From Craurococcus roseus (GTDB lineage: Bacteria; Pseudomonadota; Alphaproteobacteria; Acetobacterales; Acetobacteraceae): DNA of 32,883 nucleotides. Location: NCBI RefSeq assembly GCF_039523795.1, contig NZ_BAAAFZ010000051.1, positions 1-32,883 of the forward strand, given 5' to 3'. The position numbers and the translations under genes were made by a program. Positions 14,312 through 22,333 of the stretch are shown here, piece by piece; positions within the stretch are counted from its first letter, which is position 1; each line of letters begins with the position of its first letter. The notes beneath the pieces are model-generated. The model saw only the letters and a list, made by a program, of their open reading frames with translations. It was not told where the DNA came from and ran no database searches.

Positions 14312-15310
14312 GTGGAAGGCCTTTCCCGCCGCGCGGCGACGGCGCTCGCGTTCGCCGGCTTGGCAGCCTCCCGGCCCGCTTCGGCGCAGGAGGCTTGGCC
14401 CAGCCGCCCGGTCCGCCTGGTCATCCCCTTCACCCCCGCCGGCACCACGGACCTCGTGGGCCGGCTGGCGGCGGAGCGGCTGTCGGCGCGGCTTGGGCAG
14501 CAGGTGGTGGTGGAGAACCGCCCCGGCGCCGGCGGCAACGTCGGAGCGGAGTCCGTCGCGCGGGCCGAGGCGGACGGGCACACCCTGCTGCTCACCACCA
14601 TCGGCACCGGCGCCATCAACTTCGCCGTCTACGGCGACAAGATGCCCTACAAGCCCTCCGACCTCGCCGCGGTCGGCCTGCTGGTGAAGGTGCCGAACGT
14701 GCTGATGGTGGCGAACGGCCTGCCGGCGCGCACCGTTGGGGAACTGGTGGCGCTGAGCAAGTCGCGTCCGGGCGGGTTGAACTACGGCAGCGCCGGCATC
14801 GGCTCCTCGCCGCACGTCTGCACGGAGTTGTTCAACATCATGACCGGGGCGCGCATGACGCACGTGCCCTACCGCGGCAGCGCGCCCATGCTGACCGAAC
14901 TGATGGCGGAGCGGCTGGAAGTGGGCATGGACAACATCCCGTCCTCCCTCGCCTTCATCAAGGAAGGCAAGCTGCGCGCCGTCGCCACGACCGGCGCGAA
15001 GCGCAGCCCTGTGCTGCCGGAAGTCCCCACGCTGGACGAGGCGGGCGTGAAGGGCTTCGAGGCCACAGCCTGGTTCGGCGTCCTCGCCCCCGACGGCACG
15101 CCGCGCGCCGTCATGGAGCGGCTGGGCCGCGAGGTGGACGCGGTTGCCCGCGAGCCGGCCTTCCGCGCCCGCATCGAGCCGCTGGGCGGCGACCTGCCCG
15201 GCTTGAAGCCGGACGGCGGCACCTCGCCAGAAACCTTCGAGGCGTTCCTCGCCGCCGAGCGGCGCAAGTGGCTGGAGGTGGCGCAGCGCAGCGGCGCCAA
15301 GGTGGAGTGA
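14312..15310 (+). CDS. TctC/Bug-family periplasmic binding protein, tandem copy 2
   Basis: This is a 332-residue paralogue of the preceding gene. It starts at GTG (14312), six bases after the previous stop, with GGAG in the end of the previous gene and a GGGGG run as possible ribosome binding site. The signal peptide MEGLSRRAATALAFAGLAASRPASAQ ends near residue 26. It shares with copy 1 the blocks VIPFTPAGTTDLVGRLAAERL, LGQQVVVENRPGAGGNVG, GAINFAVYGDKMPYKPSDLA, THVPYRGSAPML and ATAWFGVLAPDGTP, as well as the C-terminal PDGGTSPETFEAF. The close resemblance indicates local duplication. The altered ligand-pocket residues (ITTIGTGAINF-type versus ISSGAINY) suggest divergence in substrate. Confidence 0.92.
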   Translation: MEGLSRRAATALAFAGLAASRPASAQEAWPSRPVRLVIPFTPAGTTDLVGRLAAERLSARLGQQVVVENRPGAGGNVGAESVARAEADGHTLLLTTIGTGAINFAVYGDKMPYKPSDLAAVGLLVKVPNVLMVANGLPARTVGELVALSKSRPGGLNYGSAGIGSSPHVCTELFNIMTGARMTHVPYRGSAPMLTELMAERLEVGMDNIPSSLAFIKEGKLRAVATTGAKRSPVLPEVPTLDEAGVKGFEATAWFGVLAPDGTPRAVMERLGREVDAVAREPAFRARIEPLGGDLPGLKPDGGTSPETFEAFLAAERRKWLEVAQRSGAKVE

Positions 15311-15315
15311 GAAGG

Positions 15316-16314
15316 ATGCCCAGCCTGCCCCGCCGCGGCGTGCTAGGAGCCGGCGCGGCCCTGCTCGCCGCGCCCGCCGCGCTCCGCGCCCAAGAGGCAT
15401 GGCCGGCGCGGACGGTCCGCCTCGTCGTCCCGTTCCCGCCGGCCGGCACCACCGACATCACCGGGCGCATCGCCGCCGAGATGCTCGGGCCGCGGCTCGG
15501 GCAAACGGTGGTGGTGGAGAACCGCGCCGGCGCCACCGGCAACATCGGCGCCGAGCACGTCGCGCGCAGCGACCCGGACGGCTACACGCTGCTCCTCTGC
15601 ACCATCTCCACCGCGTCCATCAACTACGCGCTCTGGGGCGCGCGGATGCCGGTGAAGCCGGAGGACCTCGCGGCGGTGGCGCTGCTGATCCGCGTGCCGA
15701 ACGTCGTCTTCGTGCCCGCCTCGTCGACCTTCCGCACCGCGGCGGAGCTGATCGCCGCGGCCAAGGCGCGGCCCGGCGCGCTGAACTACGGCAGTTCCGG
15801 CAGCGGCGGCTCGCCGCACATGACGATGGAGATGCTGAAGCTCCGCACCGGCACCGACATGGCGCACGTGCCCTTCCGCGGCGCCGGGCCGATGCTGGTG
15901 GAGGCGGTTGCGGGCCGGCTCGACGCCGGCTGCGACAACATGCCCTCCTGCATCGGCCACATCCGCGACGGGCGGCTCAGGGCGCTGGCGGTGAGCGGCG
16001 CGAAGCGCTCCCCGTCGCTCCCGGACGTCCCGACCATGGCGGAAGCGGGCGTGCCGGATTTCGAGGCAACGGCTTGGTTCGGCGTGCAGGCGCCAGCGCG
16101 GACGCCACCGGCCATCGTGACCCGGCTCGGCGCCGAGTTGGACGCCATCACGCGCGACCCCGGCTACCGCGCCCGCATCGCCGAACTCGGCGGCGACCCG
16201 CCGAACCTGACGCCCGAAGGCGGCAGCACGCCGCAGGCTTTTGAAGCCTTCATCAAGGCCGAGATCGCCAAATGGGCGGAGGTGGTGCGGGTGTCGGGCG
16301 CGAAGGTGGACTGA
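15316..16314 (+). CDS. TctC/Bug-family periplasmic binding protein, tandem copy 3
   Basis: This is the 332-residue third paralogue of the tandem set. The ATG lies five bases after the previous stop; its GGAG is inside the last codons of copy 2, eight bases upstream. The signal MPSLPRRGVLGAGAALLAAPAALRAQ has a twin arginine. Shared blocks are VVPFPPAGTTDITGRIAAEML, LGQTVVVENRAGATGNIG, SDPDGYTLLLCTISTASINYALWG, AHVPFRGAGPML, SLPDVPTMAEAGVPDFEATAWFG and the C-terminal EAFIKAEIAKWAEVVRVSGAKVD. Its C-terminus is closer to copy 1 than to copy 2. Its stop is 25 bp from the convergent TauD-like gene, where the operon ends. Confidence 0.93.
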   Translation: MPSLPRRGVLGAGAALLAAPAALRAQEAWPARTVRLVVPFPPAGTTDITGRIAAEMLGPRLGQTVVVENRAGATGNIGAEHVARSDPDGYTLLLCTISTASINYALWGARMPVKPEDLAAVALLIRVPNVVFVPASSTFRTAAELIAAAKARPGALNYGSSGSGGSPHMTMEMLKLRTGTDMAHVPFRGAGPMLVEAVAGRLDAGCDNMPSCIGHIRDGRLRALAVSGAKRSPSLPDVPTMAEAGVPDFEATAWFGVQAPARTPPAIVTRLGAELDAITRDPGYRARIAELGGDPPNLTPEGGSTPQAFEAFIKAEIAKWAEVVRVSGAKVD

Positions 16315-16339
16315 CGACCCGCCCCCCGGCGGCCCGGCC

Positions 16340-17293
16340 TCAGCCGCCGACCATCCCGGGCCCGATCGGTATCCCGCCGCGGCGGGCGCCGGCCGCCGTT
16401 TCGCCGAAGATCGGGCGGAAGCTCTCGGGCAGGGCGCGCGAGGTGCGCGTCGAGAGCCAAGCGCCGAGCACCCGCGGAGGCCCGGCCGCCGCGTCGTCCG
16501 CCCGTTCCGGCGCGGCCGAGCAGCGCCGCCAGACCAGATGCGGGTTGAGCAGCAGCAGGTCGCCGGCCCGGAGCGGGATGGCGAGCGCCTGGCCCGGCGC
16601 GGCCGCCGCCGCGTCCAGCGCCGCCACCGCGGCCGCCTGCGCCGGATCGAGCAGCGCGTCCACCATCGAGGCGCGGTCGTAGCGGCCGACGAAGGCGCCG
16701 CCGGGGCTGCAGAACACCGGCAGCATCATCGGTTCCGCCGAGGAGTTCCTGCGCCGGTGGGGCAGGGGCGCGTGCAATGCCGCCAGGGCGGCGCGGTCCC
16801 GGCGCATCAACTCGTTGTGCAGGCTCGCCGCCGAGTGCAGCAGCACGGCCTCGCCTTCCGGCAGCGTGCGCAGGCAGAACATCGCCACGGCGTCCGCCGG
16901 CTCGGCCAGCAACTGGCCGGTGGAGCGCTTCGGCGGGGCGACCAGGGCGCCGTCCCCGTCCTGCGGCAACGCCGCGCCGAGGTGCGCGGCGACCGCCAGC
17001 AGCGCCGCCGGGGCGGTTTCCGGCGTGAAGCGGTCGGCGGCGAGCCCGCGCAGCAGCGCGAAGCCGGCGCCGTTCTCCAGCCGGTCCGCCGCCTCGCGGA
17101 GCACCGGGCCCAGCCGCGGCATGGGCGCGTCCTCCCGCCGCTCCGGGCACGCCCCGCCGAGCGAGGCGGCCACGGCCAGGAGTTCGGCGGCCGCCTCACC
17201 GCCGACCGGCAGCATCCAGTGGGAGGGGAGCATGGTGGCGCCGGTCCAGACGTTGGGGCCGGCGCGGGGGACGAGGCGCGGGGGGATGACCAT
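16340..17293 (-). CDS. TauD/TfdA-like protein, iron-binding triad apparently lost
   Basis: This is a 317-residue protein with the layout of bacterial TauD/TfdA-family (Fe(II)/2-oxoglutarate) oxygenases: WTGATMLPSHWMLPV near the start, GFALLRGL (77-84), AVAMFCLR (135-142), AASLHNELMRRD (155-166), LPVFCSPGGAFVGRY (191-205), LRAGDLLLLN (241-250) and LGAWLSTRTSRALPESF (276-292). At the places where relatives have the iron ligands, it does not. The FHTD block aligns with L128-L-A-E131, and the distal LHAR block aligns with W255-R-R-C. It may therefore be a non-catalytic relative or use other ligands. The start ATG 17291-17293 has only a weak upstream purine run. The alignment is by eye against remembered family motifs. 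Confidence 0.78.
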   Translation of the reverse strand: MVIPPRLVPRAGPNVWTGATMLPSHWMLPVGGEAAAELLAVAASLGGACPERREDAPMPRLGPVLREAADRLENGAGFALLRGLAADRFTPETAPAALLAVAAHLGAALPQDGDGALVAPPKRSTGQLLAEPADAVAMFCLRTLPEGEAVLLHSAASLHNELMRRDRAALAALHAPLPHRRRNSSAEPMMLPVFCSPGGAFVGRYDRASMVDALLDPAQAAAVAALDAAAAAPGQALAIPLRAGDLLLLNPHLVWRRCSAAPERADDAAAGPPRVLGAWLSTRTSRALPESFRPIFGETAAGARRGGIPIGPGMVGG

Positions 17294-17425
17294 TTGTCCA
17301 TCTTATCAGAGTTCTGGACGGGCGCGGCATACATTCCGCAGGCCGCATGGGAACGGCGTCGCGTCTCCCCGGCCCTTGCCGCCCGTCCGGCACCGCCGCA
17401 GGCTGGCGGAACCAAGGAGAGACGC

Positions 17426-18562
17426 ATGGACGCACCCGCCCTCGACCTGCCGTTCGACGCCGAGGCGATGCTGCCCGGCCTCCGTCGCTGGGTCGAGTGC
17501 GAGAGCCCGACCTTCGACGCCGTCGCGGTAGGGCGCATGATGGAGGTGGCGGCGCGCGACCTCGCCTTGATGGGCGCCCGGATAGAGACGGTGCCGGGGC
17601 GCATGGGGTACGGCCCTTGCGTCCGCGCGTCCTTTCCCCACCCGCGCGCCGGCGCCGAGCCGGGCGTCCTGGTGATGGGCCACCTGGACACGGTGCACCC
17701 GACGGGCACGCTCCCCGCGTTGCCCTGGCGCCGGGAAGGCGACCGGCTGTACGGGCCGGGCGTCTACGACATGAAGGGCGGCAACTGGATCGCGGTCGAA
17801 GCCATCCGCCAACTCCAGCGGGCGGGCGTCGCCACGAAGCGCCCGGTCACGGTGCTGCTGACCAGCGACGAGGAGGTGGGCAGCCCCTCCACCCGCGACC
17901 TGATCGAGGCGGAGGCCGCGCGCCACGCCGTCGTGCTGGTGCCGGAGCCCGCGCGCCCCGACGGCGGCGTGGTGACGGGCCGCTACGCCATCGCCCGCTT
18001 CAACCTCCGCGCCACCGGCCGCCCGAGCCACGCGGGCGCGCGGCTCGCGGACGGGCGCAGCGCCATCCGCGAGATGTGCCGGCAGGTGGTGGCGATCGAG
18101 GCGATGACGACGGACGCCGCGACCTACTCGGTGGGCGTGATCCGCGGCGGGCAGTGGGTGAATTGCGTCGCCACCCACTGCGACGCCGAAAGCCTCTCCA
18201 TGGCGAAGCGCCAAGCCGACCTCGACGAGGCGGTCGAGCGGATGCTGGCGCTGCGCTCCGCCACGGACGGCGTGTCGCTGGAGGTGCAGCGCGGCGTCAC
18301 GCGCCCGGTGTGGGAGCCGGACGGGAAGGTCATGGCGCTGTACGAGACGGCGCGCGGCATCGCCCGCTCGATCGGCTTCGACATCACCAGCCAGAGTTCT
18401 GGCGGCGGATCGGACGGCAACTTCACCGGCGCCATGGGCATCCCGACGCTGGACGGCCTCGGCGTGCAAGGCGCCGGCGGGCACACGCTGGAGGAGCACC
18501 TGCTGGTCAGCAGCCTGGTGCCGCGCGCGAAGCTGATGGCCGGGCTGTTGCAGGTCGCCTGA
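17426..18562 (+). CDS. M20-family metallopeptidase (carboxypeptidase G2-like)
   Basis: This is a 378-residue cytoplasmic di-zinc peptidase or amidohydrolase. Metal and catalytic residues are in the expected order: H86-x-D88 in MGHLDTVHP, the bridging Asp115 in GVYDMKGG, E149-E150 in TSDEEVGS, Glu174 in VPEP, and His353 in GAGGHTLEEH. The dimerisation lid domain lies between about 185 and 295, with GRPSHAGARLADGRSAI at 198-214. Length is typical. AAGGAG six bases before the ATG fixes the start. It is divergent from the TauD-like gene across a 132-bp gap and ends 9 bp from the convergent RNA ligase-type gene. The physiological substrate (for example a glutamyl or peptide conjugate) is unknown. 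Confidence 0.93.
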   Translation: MDAPALDLPFDAEAMLPGLRRWVECESPTFDAVAVGRMMEVAARDLALMGARIETVPGRMGYGPCVRASFPHPRAGAEPGVLVMGHLDTVHPTGTLPALPWRREGDRLYGPGVYDMKGGNWIAVEAIRQLQRAGVATKRPVTVLLTSDEEVGSPSTRDLIEAEAARHAVVLVPEPARPDGGVVTGRYAIARFNLRATGRPSHAGARLADGRSAIREMCRQVVAIEAMTTDAATYSVGVIRGGQWVNCVATHCDAESLSMAKRQADLDEAVERMLALRSATDGVSLEVQRGVTRPVWEPDGKVMALYETARGIARSIGFDITSQSSGGGSDGNFTGAMGIPTLDGLGVQGAGGHTLEEHLLVSSLVPRAKLMAGLLQVA

Positions 18563-18571
18563 GGGCGACCG

Positions 18572-19093
18572 TCACCCGGTGAAGCCGAACCGCGCGGCCG
18601 GCTCCCACGGCCCGCCGCGGTAGCGCCACAACAGCAGGCCTTCCGCACGGCCCTCGCGCACGGGCAGGCTCGCGGCCAGTTCGGCGTGCAGCGCGCGGGC
18701 GCGCTCCGCCGACACCTTGTTCTGCACCGTGACGTGCGGGCGCCAACCCTGCTTGTCCTGCGGCGAGAGCCAAGCCCGCCAGCGCGCCGCGAGCCGCGCG
18801 CGTAGCGCCTCCATCGCCGGCGCGGCGACGGAAAGCGCCACGCCGCGCCCGAGGAAGCGCGACGGGCCGATCCGCGCGTCCGAAGGCGCGAAGCCGCGCG
18901 CCTCCTCGGCCAGGGCTGCCAGCACCGATTGCAGTTCCGGGCCGGGCAAAGCGTGAAACAGCGTCACGTGCGCGGGCACCAAATTTCGCTCCGGCGGGAA
19001 GTGCTCCCGCCGCAGCGCGTCTAGCCAAGCTTGCGTATCCGCGTCCAGCAACAGGGTGAGGACGAGCGGGTCGGGATCGTGGTCGTCGGCCAT
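18572..19093 (-). CDS. 2'-5' RNA ligase-type 2H phosphoesterase
   Basis: This is a 173-residue member of the LigT/2H superfamily, which opens or joins 2',5'-type or cyclic phosphodiester bonds in RNA or small nucleotides. The two signature H-x-T motifs are H42-V-T44 (VPAHVTLFHAL) and H120-V-T122 (WRPHVTVQNKV), spaced as usual for the family. Length matches LigT (about 175-180). It begins at ATG 19091-19093 (MADDHDPD). A weak AGGGA lies some 12 bases upstream. It is divergent from the lactate permease gene by 70 bp. The cellular substrate of bacterial LigT proteins is generally unresolved. Confidence 0.92.
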   Translation of the reverse strand: MADDHDPDPLVLTLLLDADTQAWLDALRREHFPPERNLVPAHVTLFHALPGPELQSVLAALAEEARGFAPSDARIGPSRFLGRGVALSVAAPAMEALRARLAARWRAWLSPQDKQGWRPHVTVQNKVSAERARALHAELAASLPVREGRAEGLLLWRYRGGPWEPAARFGFTG

Positions 19094-19163
19094 GGCGCGC
19101 GCATCCCTACCATGCGGCGGCCGCCCTGGCGCGTCCTGCCGGTCGCGGCGAGGATGCGCGGCG

Positions 19164-20555
19164 ATGGTCCTGCTCCTGCAATCGCTGCCCCTGCTCGTGC
19201 TGCTCGTTTTGCTGGGCACCGGGCGCGCGGGGCCGGTCGGCGCTTGCCTGGTCGCGCTCGCCGTGGCGGCGCCTGCGGCGCTGGTGTCGCTCCCGGCGGG
19301 TGCGTCGCTGCCGCGCTTCCTGGTCGAAGAGGCACTGCGCGGCGCCTTCCTCGCCGCGCAGCCGGTGGGCGTGGTCGCGGGTGGCCTGCTGTTCCACGCC
19401 GCCGTGTCGGGCCATGGGCGGGCCGAGGCGCGGCCGGCGACCGCGGCGCGCGTCTTCGCGGTCACGCTGCCCATGGGCGCCTTCCTGGAGAGTGTGACGG
19501 GGTTCGCGGTCGGCGCCGTATTCGCGCTCGGCGCGCTGCGCGGGATGGGCATCGGCGGCGCGGTCGCGGCGGCGCTGTCCTTGCAGGCGCTGGTGCTGGT
19601 GCCCTGGGGCGGGCTGGGGCCGGGCACGGCGCTGGGCGCGGTGCTGGCCGGGCTGCCGGCGCAGGAGGTGGCGCTGGTCGCCGCGTGGCCCAACGCCGCG
19701 TGGCTGGTGCTGCTCGGCCCGGTGCTGTGGTCGCTTTCCGCCCGCGCCGGCGTGCCGGTGCCGCCGCGGGAGAAGGCGGCGCAGCTCGCAATGCTGGCCG
19801 TGATCGCGGTCTTGCTGGTGCTGTGCAACCTGTTCTTGCCCTTCGAGGTCGCGGGCATCCTCGCCACCGGCCCCGTCGTGGTCTGGGCCCTGTGGCGGGC
19901 CGACCCGCCGCGCGACCCCGCCGCCGCGCTCGCCGCCGCGGCGCCCTATTTGCTGCTCACCGCTTGCCTGCTGCTGGCGCGGCTCTGGGCCGGGGCGCCG
20001 GCCTTCAAGCCCTATGCGGACCTGCCGGGCTTCCCGCTGACGCACGTGGCGGTGGTGTTGTGGCTGGTTTCGGCGGCGCTGCTGCTGCGCTTGCCGAACG
20101 GACCGGCCCGGGCGGAGGCGGCGCTCCGCCGGGCGGCGCGGCCGGCCTTGGCGATGCTGCTCTATGTGGTGTTCGGCCGGGTGCTGGCCGGCAGCGGCGT
20201 GGCGGCGGCGCTGGCGAGCGCGGCGGCCGGAGCGCTCGGGCCGCTGGCGCCCTACGCGGTGGCGCCGATGGCCCTGCTGTCCGGCATCGTCACCGGCAGC
20301 AACGTCGGCTCCAACGCGGCGCTGATGCCGGTGCAGGCGGCGCTCGGGCGCGCGTCGGGGCTGCCGGAGGCGCTGGCGCCGGGCGTCCACAACTTCGCGG
20401 GCGGGGCGGGGGCGGGCATGAGCGTGGGCGTGCTCGCCATGCTTTGCGGCCTGCTGGCGGACGGCACCCGGCCGGGCCAAGTCTGGCGGCTGCTGGCGCC
20501 TTCGATGGCGCTGGTCGTGCTGCTGGGCTGCGCCGCGGTCTGGCTGCTGCGCTGA
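19164..20555 (+). CDS. L-lactate permease family transporter
   Basis: This is a 463-residue polytopic inner-membrane protein of the LctP/GlcA family, which takes up L-lactate or glycolate with protons. Nearly the whole length is hydrophobic (12 or more helices). Family segments are FLESVTGFAVGAVFALGAL (107-125) and GIVTGSNVGSNAALMPVQ near residue 380, which corresponds to the TGSN-x-x-SN signature, then VHNFAGGAGAGMSVG. It is shorter than the usual 530-560 residues and lacks part of the central loop. The start was placed at ATG 19164 with GAGGA upstream. Further-upstream starts give an arginine-rich leader that does not look natural. A lactate or other hydroxyacid substrate is an inference. 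Confidence 0.9.
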   Translation: MVLLLQSLPLLVLLVLLGTGRAGPVGACLVALAVAAPAALVSLPAGASLPRFLVEEALRGAFLAAQPVGVVAGGLLFHAAVSGHGRAEARPATAARVFAVTLPMGAFLESVTGFAVGAVFALGALRGMGIGGAVAAALSLQALVLVPWGGLGPGTALGAVLAGLPAQEVALVAAWPNAAWLVLLGPVLWSLSARAGVPVPPREKAAQLAMLAVIAVLLVLCNLFLPFEVAGILATGPVVVWALWRADPPRDPAAALAAAAPYLLLTACLLLARLWAGAPAFKPYADLPGFPLTHVAVVLWLVSAALLLRLPNGPARAEAALRRAARPALAMLLYVVFGRVLAGSGVAAALASAAAGALGPLAPYAVAPMALLSGIVTGSNVGSNAALMPVQAALGRASGLPEALAPGVHNFAGGAGAGMSVGVLAMLCGLLADGTRPGQVWRLLAPSMALVVLLGCAAVWLLR

Positions 20556-20652
20556 GGGAGCCGAAGCCGGCCAACGCGGCTGTGTTCCGCCCCGGCACCA
20601 CTGACGTGCGATCCGGTGTAAGAAGGCGCGGCAGGAGGGACGCGCCAGGAGC

Positions 20653-21627
20653 ATGAAAACTCGTCGCATCGTCTTGGGTGGCGCGCTGGCCGCGCCGTTC
20701 GTCGCCCCGTCCCCGCGGGCGCAGCAAGCCGCGGACTACCCGAACCGCCCGGTCCGGCTGATCGTCACCTACCCGCCGGGCGGCGTGACCGACATCGTCG
20801 GGCGCATCTGCGCCGAGGCGCTGGGGCCGAAGCTCGGCCAGCCGGTGGTGGTGGAGAACCGCGCCGGCGCGGGGGGCAACATCGGCGTGCAGGCGGCGGC
20901 CCAGGCCGAGCCGGACGGCTACACGCTGCTGCTCGGCACCGCCGCGACGCACGGCGTCAACCCGGTGCTCTACGCCAACTCGGGCGTGGACGCCGAGCGC
21001 GACTTCGCGGCGGTCGGCACCGCCGCCGACATGGCCAACGTGCTCTCGGTGAACCCGAAGCGGCTGGACGTGGGCAGCGTCGCGGAGCTGGTTGCCACGG
21101 GGAAGCGCCGGAACCTGGTCTACGGCTCGGTCGGCAACGGCAGCTCCTCGCACCTCTCGGCGGCGACCTTCCTGCGCGCCGCCGGGTTCGAGGCGACGCA
21201 CGTGCCCTACCGCGGCTCCTCGCCTGCGGTGGCGGCGCTCTTGGCCGGCGACTTCGACTTCCTGTTCGACACCACCGCCACCTCCACCGCGCACATCCGC
21301 TCCGGCGCCTTCCGTGCGCTCGCCGTCACCACCGCCCGCCGCGCCTCGTCGCTGCCGGAGGTGCCGACGATGCAGGAAGCGGGCTTCCCGGGTTATGACC
21401 TGTCGGTCTGGATGGCCGTCTTCGTCCACAAGCGCGTCCCGGAACCGGTGCTGGCGCGGCTGCAGGAGGCGTTCAACCAAGCGATGGACGAGGCCGCGCA
21501 GGCCAAGCTGCGCGCCGCCTTCGTGGACCCGCTGCGGGTGCCGGCGGCCGACCTGCCGCGGTGGGTCGCCGCGGAGAAGGAGCGCTGGAGCCGCCTCGCG
21601 CGCGAAGCCCGGCTGACGGTGGACTGA
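20653..21627 (+). CDS. TctC/Bug-family periplasmic binding protein, separate copy
   Basis: This is a 324-residue periplasmic binding protein with signal MKTRRIVLGGALAAPFVAPSPRAQ. It has the classical family blocks VRLIVTYPPGGVTDIVGRI, LGQPVVVENRAGAGGNIG, AEPDGYTLLLGTAATHGVNPVLY, THVPYRGSSPAVAALLAGDFDFLFD and SLPEVPTMQEAGFPGYDLSVWMAVFV. It lacks the INY-LYG-RMPYKPEDLA variant seen in the tandem trio (13292-16314), so it is a separate lineage rather than a fourth copy of the same duplication. AGGAG lies almost directly before the ATG and AGGAGGG 13 bases upstream. Its TGA overlaps the ATG of the DNA glycosylase gene as TGATG. Confidence 0.93.
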   Translation: MKTRRIVLGGALAAPFVAPSPRAQQAADYPNRPVRLIVTYPPGGVTDIVGRICAEALGPKLGQPVVVENRAGAGGNIGVQAAAQAEPDGYTLLLGTAATHGVNPVLYANSGVDAERDFAAVGTAADMANVLSVNPKRLDVGSVAELVATGKRRNLVYGSVGNGSSSHLSAATFLRAAGFEATHVPYRGSSPAVAALLAGDFDFLFDTTATSTAHIRSGAFRALAVTTARRASSLPEVPTMQEAGFPGYDLSVWMAVFVHKRVPEPVLARLQEAFNQAMDEAAQAKLRAAFVDPLRVPAADLPRWVAAEKERWSRLAREARLTVD

Positions 21628-22331
21628 TGGTCGAGACTGTCGGGGGAGGGGGCGCCGCCGCGGCGCCGGCGGCCCGGACGCGCGCGCCGAGGCCGCCGGG
21701 CTGGAGCGCCGAAGCCGCGTCGCACCTCCGGCGCGACCCGGTGCTGCGGAAGGTGGTCGCCGAGATCGGCCCCTGCACGCTGCGCCCGGCGAAGCGCGAG
21801 CCCTACGAGGCGCTGGTGCGCGCCATCGCCCACCAGCAGGTGCACGGCCGCGCGGCGGAGGCGATCCTCGGCCGCTTCCTGGCGCTGTTCCCCGGCCACG
21901 CCTTCCCGCCGCCCGAACTGGTGCTGGGAACGCCGCCGGAGGCGATCCGCGCCTGCGGCTTCTCCGGCGCCAAGCTCGCCTCCATCCGCGACATCGCCGA
22001 GAAGGCCGTCGGCGGCCTGGTGCCGACGCGCCGCGCCTCGCACCGCCTGCCAGACGAGGCCCTGATCGAGCGCCTCTGCGCCATCCGCGGCGTCGGCCGC
22101 TGGACGGTGGAAATGCTGCTGATCTTCACGCTCGGACGGCAGGACGTGCTGCCGGTGGACGATTTCGGCGTGCGCGAAGGGTGGCGCGTGGCGGCGGGAC
22201 TCGACGCGCAGCCGAAGCCGAAGGAGCTGGCGCGGATCGGCGAAGCCTGGGCGCCTTGGCGCAGCGCCGCCGCCTGGTACCTGTGGCGCGCGGCCGACGC
22301 GGCCAAGCGCAGCGCGTTCAAGCCGCAATAG
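21627..22331 (+). CDS. DNA-3-methyladenine glycosylase II (AlkA-type, HhH-GPD)
   Basis: This is a 234-residue base-excision repair enzyme that removes alkylated purines from DNA. The core HhH-GPD fold begins at LRRDPVLRKVVAEIG (34-48). EALVRAIAHQQVHGRAAEAI (61-80) corresponds to the QQ(L/V)SxxAA block. The helix-hairpin-helix is LCAIRGVGRWTVEMLL (150-165). The catalytic aspartate is in LPVDDFGVREG, most likely Asp179 by analogy with AlkA Asp238. The first 25 residues are low-complexity alanine/glycine and probably disordered. The ATG overlaps the TGA of the upstream TctC gene by one base, so it is translationally coupled to a transport protein, an unusual partner. The metallophosphoesterase gene begins two bases after its stop. 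Confidence 0.93.
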   Translation: MVETVGGGGAAAAPAARTRAPRPPGWSAEAASHLRRDPVLRKVVAEIGPCTLRPAKREPYEALVRAIAHQQVHGRAAEAILGRFLALFPGHAFPPPELVLGTPPEAIRACGFSGAKLASIRDIAEKAVGGLVPTRRASHRLPDEALIERLCAIRGVGRWTVEMLLIFTLGRQDVLPVDDFGVREGWRVAAGLDAQPKPKELARIGEAWAPWRSAAAWYLWRAADAAKRSAFKPQ

Positions 22332-22333
22332 CC

